Positions 34,101-41,742 of a stretch of 64,000 nt of DNA are shown piece by piece. The notes below the pieces were generated by a model that saw only the letters and a list, made by a program, of their open reading frames with translations, did no database searches and was not told the DNA's origin. Within the stretch, counting starts at the first letter, position 1, and the number at the start of each line of letters is the position of its first letter. The stretch lies in contig NZ_JANJQP010000002.1 of the NCBI RefSeq assembly GCF_025758695.1, forward strand, positions 372,001 through 436,000. Direction: 5' to 3'. Origin of the DNA: Oenococcus kitaharae. GTDB lineage: Bacteria; Bacillota; Bacilli; Lactobacillales; Lactobacillaceae. Position numbers and translations under genes: made by a program.

Positions 34101-36846
34101 GATTGTGACAGCCTCCGATGAGTTCATTAACTATAAGGGTTCTGCTCAATTAACTAAGACTGACAGTCAAGGCAATCCACTAGTCGGTGCTGAATTCAAA
34201 GTTGTCGATAAACAGGGCAAAGATGTCCAGACTGGCCTGATTTCTGATAAAGATGGCCATGTCACAGTCGACAATCTGGCACCTGGTCAATATGAATTCT
34301 ATGAGACTAAAGCGCCTGCCGGATATGTCCTGAATACGACTGGTGTACCATTTATGATTCACACTGCCGCCAAGGGTGAACCAGCAGTTGTCAAAGTCAC
34401 AGAAAACTTTGTCAACTATCAAGGTTCTGCAACACTGACAAAGAAAGATGAAGCAGGCAACCCATTGTCTGGCGCTATCTTCAAAGTCGTTGATAAAAAC
34501 GGTAAAGATGTTCAGACTGGCTTGACGACTGGTTCTGATGGTAAGGTGACTGTTGCTAATTTGGCACCAGGACAGTACATCTTCTATGAAACGCAAGCTC
34601 CTATCGGTTATGTCTTGAACAAGACAGGTATCGCCTTTACGATTCATACAGCGGCCAAAGGCCAGCCGGTACAAGTCGATGCTTCTGATAACTTCATTAA
34701 CTATCAGGGTTCGGCAACGCTGACCAAAGTGTCAGCAAACGGTACGAAATTAGCTGGTGCTGAATTCAAAGTCGTCGACAGTAAGGGCAACACGGTTATC
34801 AGCAAACTTGTTTCCGATGAGGCTGGTAAAGTTACGGCCACACATTTGGCACCTGGTGACTACAGCTTTGTCGAGACGAAAGCGCCTGATGGCTACGTCT
34901 TAAATACGAATCCGACAAGCTTCACGATTGCCGCTTCAGCAAAAGGCCAGCCACAAGTTGTTGTCGCTTCAGAAGGCTTTATCAACTACAAGGGTTCCGC
35001 TCAGTTGACAAAAGTTGATGCAAAGGGCAATCCACTTGCCGGCGCTATCTTCAAAGTTGTCGACAAAAACGGTAAAGATGTTCAGACGAATCTGACTTCT
35101 GATGCAACTGGTGTTGTCAAAGTCGATAATCTGGCACCTGGCCAATATATCTTCTATGAGACACAAGCACCTGCTGGCTACGTCTTAAATACAGTCGGCA
35201 CACCATTCACGATCCACACCCAAGCAGCTGGTCAGCCCGCAACGGTTGATGCCGGTGCACTGACCAACTACAAGGGTTCTGCAACGATCACAAAGACTGA
35301 TTCACAAGGCAATCCACTTGCCGGCGCTGTCTTCAAAGTCGTTGATAAAAATGGTAAAGATGTTCAGACAAATCTGACTTCCGATGCCAAAGGCCTTGTC
35401 ACTGTGACGGATCTAGCCCCAGGTCAATATATCTTCTATGAAACACAAGCACCTGATGGTTATGTTCTGAACACGACTGCCACACCGTTTACGATTCATA
35501 CTCAAGCAGCTGGACAGCCAGCTGTCGTCAATGCTTCTTCTGGATTTATCAACTACAAAGGTTCTGTGACCCTGACAAAGACCGACGCCAAGGGCAATCC
35601 ACTAGCCGGCGCTGTCTTCAAGATTGTTGATAAACAAGGCAATGATGTACAGACGAATCTGACTTCCGATGCTGAAGGTAAAGTTTCTGCAACTAACCTG
35701 GCTCCAGGACAGTACATTCTCTATGAGACAACTGCTCCTGATGGCTACATTCTCAATAGCACAGGAACGCCATTCACGATTCACACCCAAGCTAAAGGCG
35801 AACCAGAAGTTGTCAATGCATCTTCTCAGTTCATCAACTACAAGGGTTCCGCTCAACTGACCAAGACTGATAGTAAGGGCAATCCACTTGCCGGCGCTGA
35901 ATTCACAGTTGTCGACAAGGACGGTCAAGTTGTGAAGACTGGTCTTGTTTCCGATGCACAAGGACATGTCTCGATTGATAATCTGGCACCTGGTCAATAT
36001 ATTTTCTATGAGACTAAAGCGCCTGAAGGCTACATCCTGAATAAAGCCGGTGTACCATTTATCATTCACACAGCAGCCAAGGGTGAACCGGCTATCGTCA
36101 AAGTCGCTTCGAACTTTGTTAATTACCAAGGCACAGCCGAATTGACAAAGACTGACGCACAAGGCAATCCGCTTGCTGGCGCAACATTCAAAGTCATCGA
36201 TAAAGATGGCAAAGATGTCCAGACCGGCTTAATCTCGGATGCCAAGGGTCATGTCACAGTTACGGATCTGAAGCCTGGCGATTACAGCTTCGTCGAGACA
36301 CAAGCACCAAAGGGCTACATCCTGAATACGACGAAAGCCGACTTCACGATCGCTGCTTCTGCTAAAGGCCAGCCAGTGACAGTCAAGATGCCGCAAGACT
36401 TTGTCAACTATCAAGGTTCTGCTGTTCTCACAAAGACTGACGCACAAGGTAATCCATTAGCCGGCGCTGAATTCAAGCTTGTCGATCAGACTGGCCGGAC
36501 AATTAAGTCAGGCCTTGTCTCTGGCAAGGATGGCCTTGTAAAAGTTGATCACTTGGCTCCGGGCAAGTATCAATTCATCGAGACCAAAGCACCTGCTGGC
36601 TACAAGCTCAATGGCAAGGCGGTCAGCTTCGTCATTGGCGATCAGGCAGCCGGCAAGCCGGAAACGGTTAACGCTGGCAAACTGGTCAACTACAAGAAGC
36701 CATCTGCCACCGCTTTCTCTAATGGGCACAATGAGCTGCCTAATACGGGCGAACAGGTCATCTGGTTCTCTACGATCAGTGGGACGCTCATTGCAATTTC
36801 AGCTGCCGAAGCTTGGCTGCTCAAGCGCAAGCGCCACGAAGATTAA
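28114..36846 (+). CDS. giant LPXTG-anchored SpaA/Cna_B-repeat surface adhesin
   Basis: A 2910-residue cell-wall protein. A signal peptide (1-30) is followed by a Ser/Ala linker (about 150-172). About six adhesin-type beta domains then span about 190-1050, each with the collagen-binding-like pattern 'W.v.iN ... l.DtmpaG...i.gS'. Nineteen SpaA/Cna_B-type domains follow (about 1056-2857). Each begins L/V-T-K-T-D and contains E-T-x-A-P-x-G-Y and a terminal F-x-N-Y, the Lys/Glu/Asn triad used for intramolecular isopeptide bonds. The end is LPNTG (2875-2879), a hydrophobic helix and KRKRHED, a sortase signal. GAGGAG precedes the ATG. The ligand is unknown. No sortase gene is in the window. Confidence 0.93.
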   Translation: MYKVFQRTYAIIMTLILAFQYIGIGSQVYAVTTSAQSGTSIRLESVKADPENANQYNLKVDLPTATADSDYQISLNSPLAFKTADEQATKENSSVTYVTEKNDIKLTAKAGSQGEVTIPVTLDSSSIGNTSKIELTYQDQKVSADLTQATSSTSSAASSSVASSSSASVAKPAARAPRIMAANDAHDISQYLPASDNGTIIDSADITVNGSPLVDGQSLNASDRIDIAYTWSIPNDLLNGYQLQAGDTFSFQLPSNITYRPNSTPLPAGPYVNYTIDNQGKVTFTFTDQVEGHSDISGTFNYNQSQINVNVPGTTTIDIPVKSGDQTTHIVVNPTGGHDISKAGSLSAGPNPKQAIWDVTINTDGQQLDDATVTDPMPAGTTLSNTAVYPLTIDMNGHVTATGAALVPGTDYTVDANGTVQFSGTYAHTHQAFKIEYTTNINSSAIPDDGGTVTFTNQATLTNNGKDYTASASVSPTYGGLLAKGFDGTDGGSQKYKWHVDYNFGEKSLPAGTTLTDSLVGDQVYTGTPTLTYRNGGTVPASDYKITYDSSNKQMTITFPNGLNSGIVINYDSQVTTPINGSTSISNNVTSNNKTATSGGNTVGEEGLTKGHDHVDYNNKTLQWHLNINDGRQEMHGYTLTDTMSPAGLTIVPGSYVLHDNVTNTDVAASNYTIAPTSDGFKITFIGSLAVTSDNYTLTYTTGFNGLQLPANGQWTNSADATWVDRNGATHKNHADDTFQPHTPFVSDGTKSGSYNAQTKHITWTVIANYNQIALDNASISDDIIGDQDYVAGSAQLYEATINSSNGQAIQGALVNSANITYTPAADTTGGTQGTLTAILPSPSSKTYILTYETSLTGKVIDQDSYDNTAKYTNGQSEHDLTASVSVPNSGSYVAKTGEQDTTDSAYAKWYLGVNESQSTVHNVTLVDHPSTNQIIDPNSIAIYGANIDANGVIMINPGQANQHISPNLNAKLTEGVDYTVDLQTDQTTGVQTMTIKFLHEISTAYAIEYRALINSSRETDTLDNSVTATADGEKTVNQPSSQSISVANSSGTSQGKNVSLQIVKTDQDSGTPLAGAKFELWSISNGQKGMLLRSGTTDASGQITWGSIKSGNYLLFETQGPTTDGYIVPADLISGRRITVPNTTTDNTTVTQSVTNQKGTVTLTKTDADTSSVLPGAIFSLYSANGNLIQAGLTTNKNGQLTYSGLDAGSYYFVETAAPAGYNLDSSHHNFTLDSSHITTNVNVSDSETSGSVILYKTDSDTNQALQGAVFQLFQANGTQVGGDRTTDAAGTIQVGDLKPGNYYFKEIAAPAGYTLGDTTQYDFSIVLGQQSTAVIVNAGNAEKRGSLVMNKTDADTNQPLQGAIFSIYRVGNAQPVLSNQTTDANGQFTANGLLPGNYYYVETKAPDGYVLDGSHHNFTIAFNQVTSLGVSAQNTKKTGSARVAKTDADTNKPLAGAYFDLYQADGNLVQSNLRTGDDGYATVSNLKPGDYYFKETYAPAGYSLDSTKQYAFTIDFNPSTTDVKTVAVANAEKRGSVILTKKSSNGQNLAGAVFEIRKASDDSVVASNLTTDSDGRIRKDDLLPGDYYFVETKAPDGYVLNTVHTPFTITFNPTSTPATASETNYKGSATLTKTDAQGNPLKGAIFKVVDKDGNDVQTGLTSGADGKITVTDLAPGDYSFVETQAPDGYVLNTNKTDFTIAASAQNAPAVVNASSEFMNYQGTATLTKTDAKGNPLQGAVFKVVDKNGKDVQTGLTSNEQGIVTATNLAPGQYEFVETQAPDGYVLNTTGTPFTIHTQAAGQPAVVNAASQFINYKGSAQLTKTDATGQPLQGAIFKVVDKDGKDVQTGLHSDAQGKVTVTDLAPGQYLFYETQAPTGYVLNTTGTPFTIHAAAKGEPAIVTVAANFVNYQGKAQLIKTDKDGKPLAGATFEVRNKAGQVVASNLTSDNQGVVSVDKLAPGQYEFVETQAPAGYILNTTGTPFTIHTQAKGEPTIVTASDEFINYKGSAQLTKTDSQGNPLVGAEFKVVDKQGKDVQTGLISDKDGHVTVDNLAPGQYEFYETKAPAGYVLNTTGVPFMIHTAAKGEPAVVKVTENFVNYQGSATLTKKDEAGNPLSGAIFKVVDKNGKDVQTGLTTGSDGKVTVANLAPGQYIFYETQAPIGYVLNKTGIAFTIHTAAKGQPVQVDASDNFINYQGSATLTKVSANGTKLAGAEFKVVDSKGNTVISKLVSDEAGKVTATHLAPGDYSFVETKAPDGYVLNTNPTSFTIAASAKGQPQVVVASEGFINYKGSAQLTKVDAKGNPLAGAIFKVVDKNGKDVQTNLTSDATGVVKVDNLAPGQYIFYETQAPAGYVLNTVGTPFTIHTQAAGQPATVDAGALTNYKGSATITKTDSQGNPLAGAVFKVVDKNGKDVQTNLTSDAKGLVTVTDLAPGQYIFYETQAPDGYVLNTTATPFTIHTQAAGQPAVVNASSGFINYKGSVTLTKTDAKGNPLAGAVFKIVDKQGNDVQTNLTSDAEGKVSATNLAPGQYILYETTAPDGYILNSTGTPFTIHTQAKGEPEVVNASSQFINYKGSAQLTKTDSKGNPLAGAEFTVVDKDGQVVKTGLVSDAQGHVSIDNLAPGQYIFYETKAPEGYILNKAGVPFIIHTAAKGEPAIVKVASNFVNYQGTAELTKTDAQGNPLAGATFKVIDKDGKDVQTGLISDAKGHVTVTDLKPGDYSFVETQAPKGYILNTTKADFTIAASAKGQPVTVKMPQDFVNYQGSAVLTKTDAQGNPLAGAEFKLVDQTGRTIKSGLVSGKDGLVKVDHLAPGKYQFIETKAPAGYKLNGKAVSFVIGDQAAGKPETVNAGKLVNYKKPSATAFSNGHNELPNTGEQVIWFSTISGTLIAISAAEAWLLKRKRHED
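32991..36690 (+). repeat. 13 tandem repeats of about 285 bp inside the adhesin gene
   Basis: Units of about 95 codons start near 32991, 33277, 33562, 33847, 34131, 34416, 34701, 34986, 35268, 35552, 35838, 36122 and 36407. Each encodes a near-identical Cna_B-type domain (KTDxxGNPLAGAxFKVVDKxGKDVQ...). The six preceding domains (31281-32990) are more diverged. Such arrays can change copy number by recombination and are hard to assemble from short reads. Confidence 0.9.
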
Positions 36847-36861
36847 GATTTATAATTAAGC

Positions 36862-36899
36862 AATAAAAAACGTGCAGTGTTACAGCTGCGCGTTTTTTG
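36862..36899. terminator. bidirectional terminator between adhesin and AraC genes
   Basis: CGTGCAG (36871-36877) pairs with CTGCGCG (36886-36892, one wobble), flanked by A6 and T6. Confidence 0.85.
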
Positions 36900-38001
36900 T
36901 TTCTGTTAATTTTGCCTGAATATGTGCTTGCCGGAACTTAGCCGGGGTCGCACCAATCAGCTTACTGAAAGTCTGGACGAAGTAGCTCTCATCGGCAAAT
37001 GAGAGGTAATCGGCAATATCTTTGATTTTCAGTCTGGTCGTCGTCAGCAGGCCCTTGGCTGCTTCGACCTTCAGCTGAATCGAGAATTGCTTGATCGTCG
37101 CACCGAATTTCTTTTTAAAAATCTGATTCAGGTTCTGCTCGGAAATGCCTAAGACCTCAGAAATATCTTTCAAACGCAGATTATCCTGCGCGTGATTTTT
37201 CAGATAATCTTTGATCCGCTCAGCCTTATCTTTGAACAGCGACTGACGATAATTGCGAAAGGCATTAAAGAAGATCCAGGGGATTTCTTCCAGCCAGGCA
37301 TCGAAATTCAGGATATTGGTCTGATATTCGATCTTTTGAATTGATCCCATCTGAATCGGGATGACTTTTTCGATTGGCAAACCTAATTTGGTGACATTGT
37401 CGGTCAATTTGCTGATTAAATCAATCAGGATATCTTTCTGCCCGCGGATGACGTTCATTGTCGTCAGTGCTTCGCCAAAGACACGGCAGCCTTTCATATC
37501 TGTCAGGCTTTCTTTGAATCGATCCTCATCTAGATTGCTGAGGGCTTCGATCATTTTCACGGTATACACGTGGAAGGCGACCATTTCATTCATGGGCCGC
37601 GTCTGCTCGACAACTTTATAATCACCGTGCAGCTGGACCATTGTGATATCCCAGTCCGGCGCGTCTAACCCTGTATAAAGATGAAAAGCAAGTTTGGCCG
37701 TATTGATCGAATGGTTAACAAAGTCAATGCTGGAAAAAACATTCCTCAGGTCTTCGTTAATATCCATTTTTGGCAATAAAATCAGGCCTGCATTTTCATT
37801 TATCGGAACCAGCAGCATATAACCAGACTTATATTGAACAATCGTATACAGACCGCTTTTAGCCTGCTTGCTCGCCTTGAGCATGATGCCGCGATTGAAG
37901 TGTTTATCACCCGTTGATAAATCCTGCAATTTATGGTTGCTGTAGGTAAAAATATCCACTGAAGCGGCACTAGCCAGCCAATCTATCTTTTTGTTTTTCA
38001 T
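36880..38001 (-). CDS. AraC-family transcriptional regulator
   Basis: A 373-residue regulator. The C-terminal 100 residues hold two helix-turn-helix units (LRLKDISEVLGISEQNLNQIFKKKFG and LKIKDIADYLSFADESYFVQTFSKLIGATPAKFR). The N-terminal 250 residues are a sensor region without a clear family. It is convergent with the adhesin gene and divergent from the EPS operon, so either could be its target. TATAAT (minus strand, 38015-38010) ends eight bases before the ATG with no ribosome-binding site: a likely leaderless mRNA. Confidence 0.88.
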   Translation of the reverse strand: MKNKKIDWLASAASVDIFTYSNHKLQDLSTGDKHFNRGIMLKASKQAKSGLYTIVQYKSGYMLLVPINENAGLILLPKMDINEDLRNVFSSIDFVNHSINTAKLAFHLYTGLDAPDWDITMVQLHGDYKVVEQTRPMNEMVAFHVYTVKMIEALSNLDEDRFKESLTDMKGCRVFGEALTTMNVIRGQKDILIDLISKLTDNVTKLGLPIEKVIPIQMGSIQKIEYQTNILNFDAWLEEIPWIFFNAFRNYRQSLFKDKAERIKDYLKNHAQDNLRLKDISEVLGISEQNLNQIFKKKFGATIKQFSIQLKVEAAKGLLTTTRLKIKDIADYLSFADESYFVQTFSKLIGATPAKFRQAHIQAKLTETKNAQL

Positions 38002-38109
38002 ATAATTTGATTATATAAAAAAAGCATACAAAGGTATTGTAAAACGCAGACGATTCTGACGCGGGTAACCAAAATGTAACTTTCAATGGTTCTGTGCCAT
38101 GCTTATTGC

Positions 38110-38118
38110 GTGTTAAGA
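38110..38118 (+). promoter_or_regulatory. extended -10 promoter candidate of the EPS operon
   Basis: TGT-TAAGAT (38110-38118) would start transcription near 38125, giving a leader of about 45 bases with GGGAGAG before ATG 38171. Confidence 0.4.
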
Positions 38119-38170
38119 TTAAAATTGATTTGATTTGGGTTAACAATGGTTAAGGCTTGTGGGAGAGTAA

Positions 38171-38872
38171 ATGGACACGACGATTTCATATCAAAGACTT
38201 TGGCAGCTATTTAAAAAGAATTTTGTCATGCTATTGTTTCTGGCACTTGTCTTCGCGGCAGCAGCATATTCTATCAGCCGCTTTCTCATTCAGCCTAAAT
38301 ATCAATCGACAGCTGCTCTCTTGGTTAACCGCCGCCAAAATAGTGATACGAATACGGCATTAGGTGACCAGCAAGCCGATGTTCAGATGATTTATACATA
38401 TAAAGACTTGGCTACACGACCGGTCATTTTGAATCGTGTCGTCAGTGCTTTAAGTGGCCGCTATGCCGATATTACTTCCAGCAGTCTATCGGGCATGATC
38501 ACGATTTCCAGTAACCAAAATTCGCAGATTTTCTCGATTAGTGCGCGTTCTGAGGATCCTAATGAGTCGCGTGATATTGCCAATACAACAGCCGATGTTT
38601 TTAAGAATCAAGCTGTTAAAATTATGGGCCGTTCTATTTCTAATGTTTCCATTGTCTCCCGGGGCCTTCGCGAAGCTACACCTGTATCTCCGAATGTGCG
38701 TCTATATACTCTGGCTGGTTTTTTGCTAGGTGCTTTTATTGGCGTCATGATTGTCTTGATCCGTGAGATGGCAGATAATGCCTACCGTGATCCGGAATTC
38801 CTTGGCCAGCTTGGTTTGAATAATTTGGGGACTGTTAATTACGCAGCTTTTCATAAAGGAGAGAATAACTGA
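38171..38872 (+). CDS. wzd: polysaccharide co-polymerase / BY-kinase activator (Wzz/CpsC type)
   Basis: A 233-residue membrane protein of the chain-length-determinant family. It has a first membrane segment at about 20-40, an extracytoplasmic domain, and a second segment at about 178-200 preceded by the family's Pro-rich ATPVSPNVRLYTLAG. It activates the tyrosine kinase encoded next and sets polymer length. First gene of the EPS operon. Its stop overlaps the next start (TGATG). Confidence 0.88.
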   Translation: MDTTISYQRLWQLFKKNFVMLLFLALVFAAAAYSISRFLIQPKYQSTAALLVNRRQNSDTNTALGDQQADVQMIYTYKDLATRPVILNRVVSALSGRYADITSSSLSGMITISSNQNSQIFSISARSEDPNESRDIANTTADVFKNQAVKIMGRSISNVSIVSRGLREATPVSPNVRLYTLAGFLLGAFIGVMIVLIREMADNAYRDPEFLGQLGLNNLGTVNYAAFHKGENN

Positions 38873-40581
38873 TGTCATCAAGAAGAAAGAATCCTAAAAT
38901 ATCTGCGATAGATTTGCGTTCTTCTCGATATGGTGTTCCCTTGGTGACTGTTCAGGATCCGGATAATGTTGTTTCTGAGCAGTTCCGTGTCCTTCGCGCC
39001 AATATTGATTTTGCGGCTTCCTCAGCCGGGAAAGAATTCAAGACAGTTCTTTTTACTAGTTCTGAGATGTCCGATGGCAAATCGACGGTTGCCGAGAACT
39101 GTGCTGTAGCTTGGGCTCAAGTAGGCAAACGTGTCCTGTTATTAGATGTTGATTTTCGCAGGCCGGTTGTTCACCAGACCTTTAATGTCAGCAACGATCA
39201 TGGACTGTCCAGTGTACTTGTCTTGGGCGATCAACCAGCACAAACCATCCATACGACTTCGACACCCAATCTGTACATTATGACTTCTGGCCCGATGCCG
39301 CCCAACCCATCTGGTTTATTAGCCTCTGATAAGATGCTGCAAGTTTTGGAGTGGATGAAAAGCCAGTTCGATCTTGTTGTTTTAGATGGCACACCTTTGC
39401 TGGCCGTGCCGGATGCACAATCTTTGATTCCAAGAACCGACGGTGTTGTTCTGGTTGCTTTATTAGGCAAGACAAAAAAACGCAATTTGGTCTCCGCTAC
39501 GCACATTCTTAAATTAGCTAAAGCAAATATCTTGGGACTGGTCTCCCGAAGCCGCGAACGCAGTGATCGAGGGTACGGTTATGAATATGCATACGGCTAT
39601 GATTCGACGAATAAGTTAACCGATCCAAAGCTGGACGAGGCCGCTCAGCCGCAGGCTGCCACAGCAATACCGGCAGTCAAAGCGCCAGTGACTTCTCAAA
39701 TGACCGCCGAGAATAAACCTGTAGCCGAACCACCCGCTAATATCTGGACGAGTTACGATGACACAAAAGAAAATAAGTCAGTCCATTCTGATGACCAGCT
39801 GACTAATAAGCCGAAGACAGAAAGCGATTTTGTTCCTTTAGTCGATATTCATTCACATATTTTGCCTAATCTTGATGACGGCCCTCAATCTATGGAAGCT
39901 TCCTTGCGCTTAGCTAAAGAAGCTGTTGAAAATGGTATCGAGACAATAGTTGCCACACCGCACCAATTAGACGGTCGCTGGTCAAATAGCCCAGAAAAAG
40001 TTCTCTCGGCTGTTGTGGCTTTGATCAAAGCTCTCAAAGAAGCGGATATTAATTTGAAAGTTCTGGCTGGCCAGGAAGCTTTCTTAAGCTCCAATCTATT
40101 GGCTGCTTTTGATCAAGGCAAAATTCTGACAATCGCTGATACAAAGAAATATCTTCTGCTGGAGTTGCCCGAGCGGCATATCCCGTCAATCACGCATGCG
40201 ATTGTGACTCAATTAAAGCAGCAGGGTGTGACCGTGATTATTGCTCATCCGGAGCGTAATGAAGAGATTCTGGCCAACCCGAAAAAATTGAATTTATTGG
40301 CGCAGAAAGGTGCTCTTTTCCAAGTCAATAGTTCATCAATTAACGGGGCTTTTGGCAAACGCATTGCAGATTTTTCAATCGATTTATTGCGTCGTGGTTT
40401 TGCCACCACGATTGCTAGTGATACAAAAGATTTTTCCGTGAAAATTCCTTATCAATTAGCAGATGCATATGCGACTGCTAATCGGATTATTGGCAGTCAG
40501 CGTATTAAAATGCTGCGGCAAAATGCTGTCCGTATTATTAGCGGGCTGCCCGTTGATAGTGTTGCTGTCGAAGAGTTTTAA
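38872..40581 (+). CDS. fused BY-type tyrosine kinase and PHP-type tyrosine phosphatase (CpsD-CpsB fusion)
   Basis: A 569-residue protein. Residues 1-230 are a bacterial tyrosine autokinase with Walker A SSEMSDGKSTVAEN, Walker A' VLLLDVDFRRP and Walker B LVVLDGTPLL. Residues 233-243 are the Tyr cluster GYGYEYAYGY that is autophosphorylated. A low-complexity linker follows to about 320. Residues 324-569 are a PHP phosphatase (VDIHSHILPNLDDGP, ATPHQLDG, VIIAHPERNEEI, IASDTKD), the family that dephosphorylates CpsD. In most EPS loci these are separate genes. No stop or frameshift interrupts the join. Good ribosome-binding site and one-base overlap with wzd. Confidence 0.9.
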   Translation: MSSRRKNPKISAIDLRSSRYGVPLVTVQDPDNVVSEQFRVLRANIDFAASSAGKEFKTVLFTSSEMSDGKSTVAENCAVAWAQVGKRVLLLDVDFRRPVVHQTFNVSNDHGLSSVLVLGDQPAQTIHTTSTPNLYIMTSGPMPPNPSGLLASDKMLQVLEWMKSQFDLVVLDGTPLLAVPDAQSLIPRTDGVVLVALLGKTKKRNLVSATHILKLAKANILGLVSRSRERSDRGYGYEYAYGYDSTNKLTDPKLDEAAQPQAATAIPAVKAPVTSQMTAENKPVAEPPANIWTSYDDTKENKSVHSDDQLTNKPKTESDFVPLVDIHSHILPNLDDGPQSMEASLRLAKEAVENGIETIVATPHQLDGRWSNSPEKVLSAVVALIKALKEADINLKVLAGQEAFLSSNLLAAFDQGKILTIADTKKYLLLELPERHIPSITHAIVTQLKQQGVTVIIAHPERNEEILANPKKLNLLAQKGALFQVNSSSINGAFGKRIADFSIDLLRRGFATTIASDTKDFSVKIPYQLADAYATANRIIGSQRIKMLRQNAVRIISGLPVDSVAVEEF

Positions 40582-40600
40582 GAGGGGCTCGGGGGGGCTA

Positions 40601-41266
40601 ATGAGATTGGTCAGAATAGATGAACATCAGAGGGAAAATTTAAATCAGCCATACAGTGAATCTCTTTTTTATCATGTCAGCAAACGTGCCATGGATATTA
40701 GCGGCGGATTGCTGGGGCTTGTCCTCAGTGCTGTGCCAATCTTAGTCTTGGCTTATTGGATAAAAAAGGATGGTGGGTGCATTTTTTATTCTCAAAAGCG
40801 TGTCGGCAAGAACGGCAAAGTCTTTACAATGTATAAGCTGCGCAGCATGGTCTTAAATGCTGACGATTTAAAGGACGAATTGCTGGAGAAGAACGAACTA
40901 CATGGTGGCATGTTTAAAATCAAGGATGACCCTCGCGTGACTGAGATTGGTCGGAAAATTCGTCACTATTCATTAGATGAGATGCCGCAATTTTGGAATG
41001 TCCTCAAGGGTGATATGTCCTTAGTTGGGCCAAGACCTTGTCTAGAAAGAGAACTAGATAAGTACACTGATTATGATCGTCAACGTTTAGCCGTTAAGCC
41101 TGGTATTTCTGGTCTTTAGCAAGTGTCCGGAAGATCAAATCTTGATTTTTCTGAGATGATCGAACTCGATTTAAAATATATCCGCGAACGGTCCATTCGC
41201 GGCGATATCCGTATTTGCTTGAGAACAATTTGGTTGGTATTAAGTAAGAACTCGGGGGCTTATTGA
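40601..41266 (+). pseudogene. priming undecaprenyl-phosphate sugar transferase, interrupted by an amber codon
   Basis: The frame encodes a bacterial sugar transferase that loads the first sugar phosphate on undecaprenyl phosphate. It has an N-terminal membrane helix (about 35-55), YKLRSM and LDEMPQFWNVLKGDMSLVGPRP. TAG at 41117-41119 stops it after PGISGL. The same frame continues for 48 codons as QVSGRSNLDFSEMIELDLKY..., the normal C terminus, to TGA 41264. The family has Trp here (SGLWQVSGR), so one base change TGG to TAG explains it. The truncated 172-residue product lacks part of the catalytic domain. Suppression, readthrough or a sequencing error remain possible. Confidence 0.88.
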
Positions 41267-41268
41267 CC

Positions 41269-41742
41269 ATGAGCATTAAAGACAGAAAAAAACTCAAAAT
41301 TGCCCTAGTGGGATCTAGTGGTGGACATCTTACTCATTTATATATGCTAAAAAAATTCTGGGAAACAGAAGACCGTTTTTGGGTCACTTTCGATAAAGAA
41401 GACGCTAGAAGTGTTTTACAGGGGGAAAAAATATATAACGCGTATTTTCCCACTAATCGTAATCTCAAAAATTTAATTAAAAACACATGGCTGGCTTTTA
41501 AAGTATTGAAGAAAGAGAGGCCTGATTTAATTATTTCGTCAGGCGCTGCGGTTGCCGTGCCCTTTTTCTATCTAGGAAAAATGTTCGGTGCCAAGACAAT
41601 TTATATTGAGGTTTTTGATCGCATTGATAGGCCAACCATGACTGGAAGGTTGGTTTACCCAGTTGCAGATAAGTTTATTGTACAATGGCCAGAAATGAAA
41701 AAAGTTTATCGTAAGGCTATCTGCTTAGGGAGCATTTTCTGA
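41269..41742 (+). CDS. Alg14-like glycosyltransferase membrane subunit (EpsE/PssD type)
   Basis: A 157-residue protein starting KIALVGSSGGHLTHLYML, the Alg14 signature, with ISSGAAVAVPFFYLGKMFGAKTIYIE. In Firmicute EPS loci it anchors the catalytic Alg13-like partner encoded next, and the pair adds the second sugar to the lipid carrier. Starts two bases after the broken priming transferase frame. Stop and next start overlap by one base. From here the DNA becomes clearly AT-richer. Confidence 0.88.
   Translation: MSIKDRKKLKIALVGSSGGHLTHLYMLKKFWETEDRFWVTFDKEDARSVLQGEKIYNAYFPTNRNLKNLIKNTWLAFKVLKKERPDLIISSGAAVAVPFFYLGKMFGAKTIYIEVFDRIDRPTMTGRLVYPVADKFIVQWPEMKKVYRKAICLGSIF

Noticed and set aside
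32863-36162. Several long antisense open frames across the adhesin repeats (for example 33399-32863 and 36162-35602 on the minus strand)
   Set aside because: They recur with the repeat period and come from codon bias of the forward gene; no ribosome-binding sites or family similarity.
32991-36690. CRISPR-like periodic repeats
   Set aside because: The period of about 285 bp is coding, in frame and without spacers; it encodes Cna_B-type domains.
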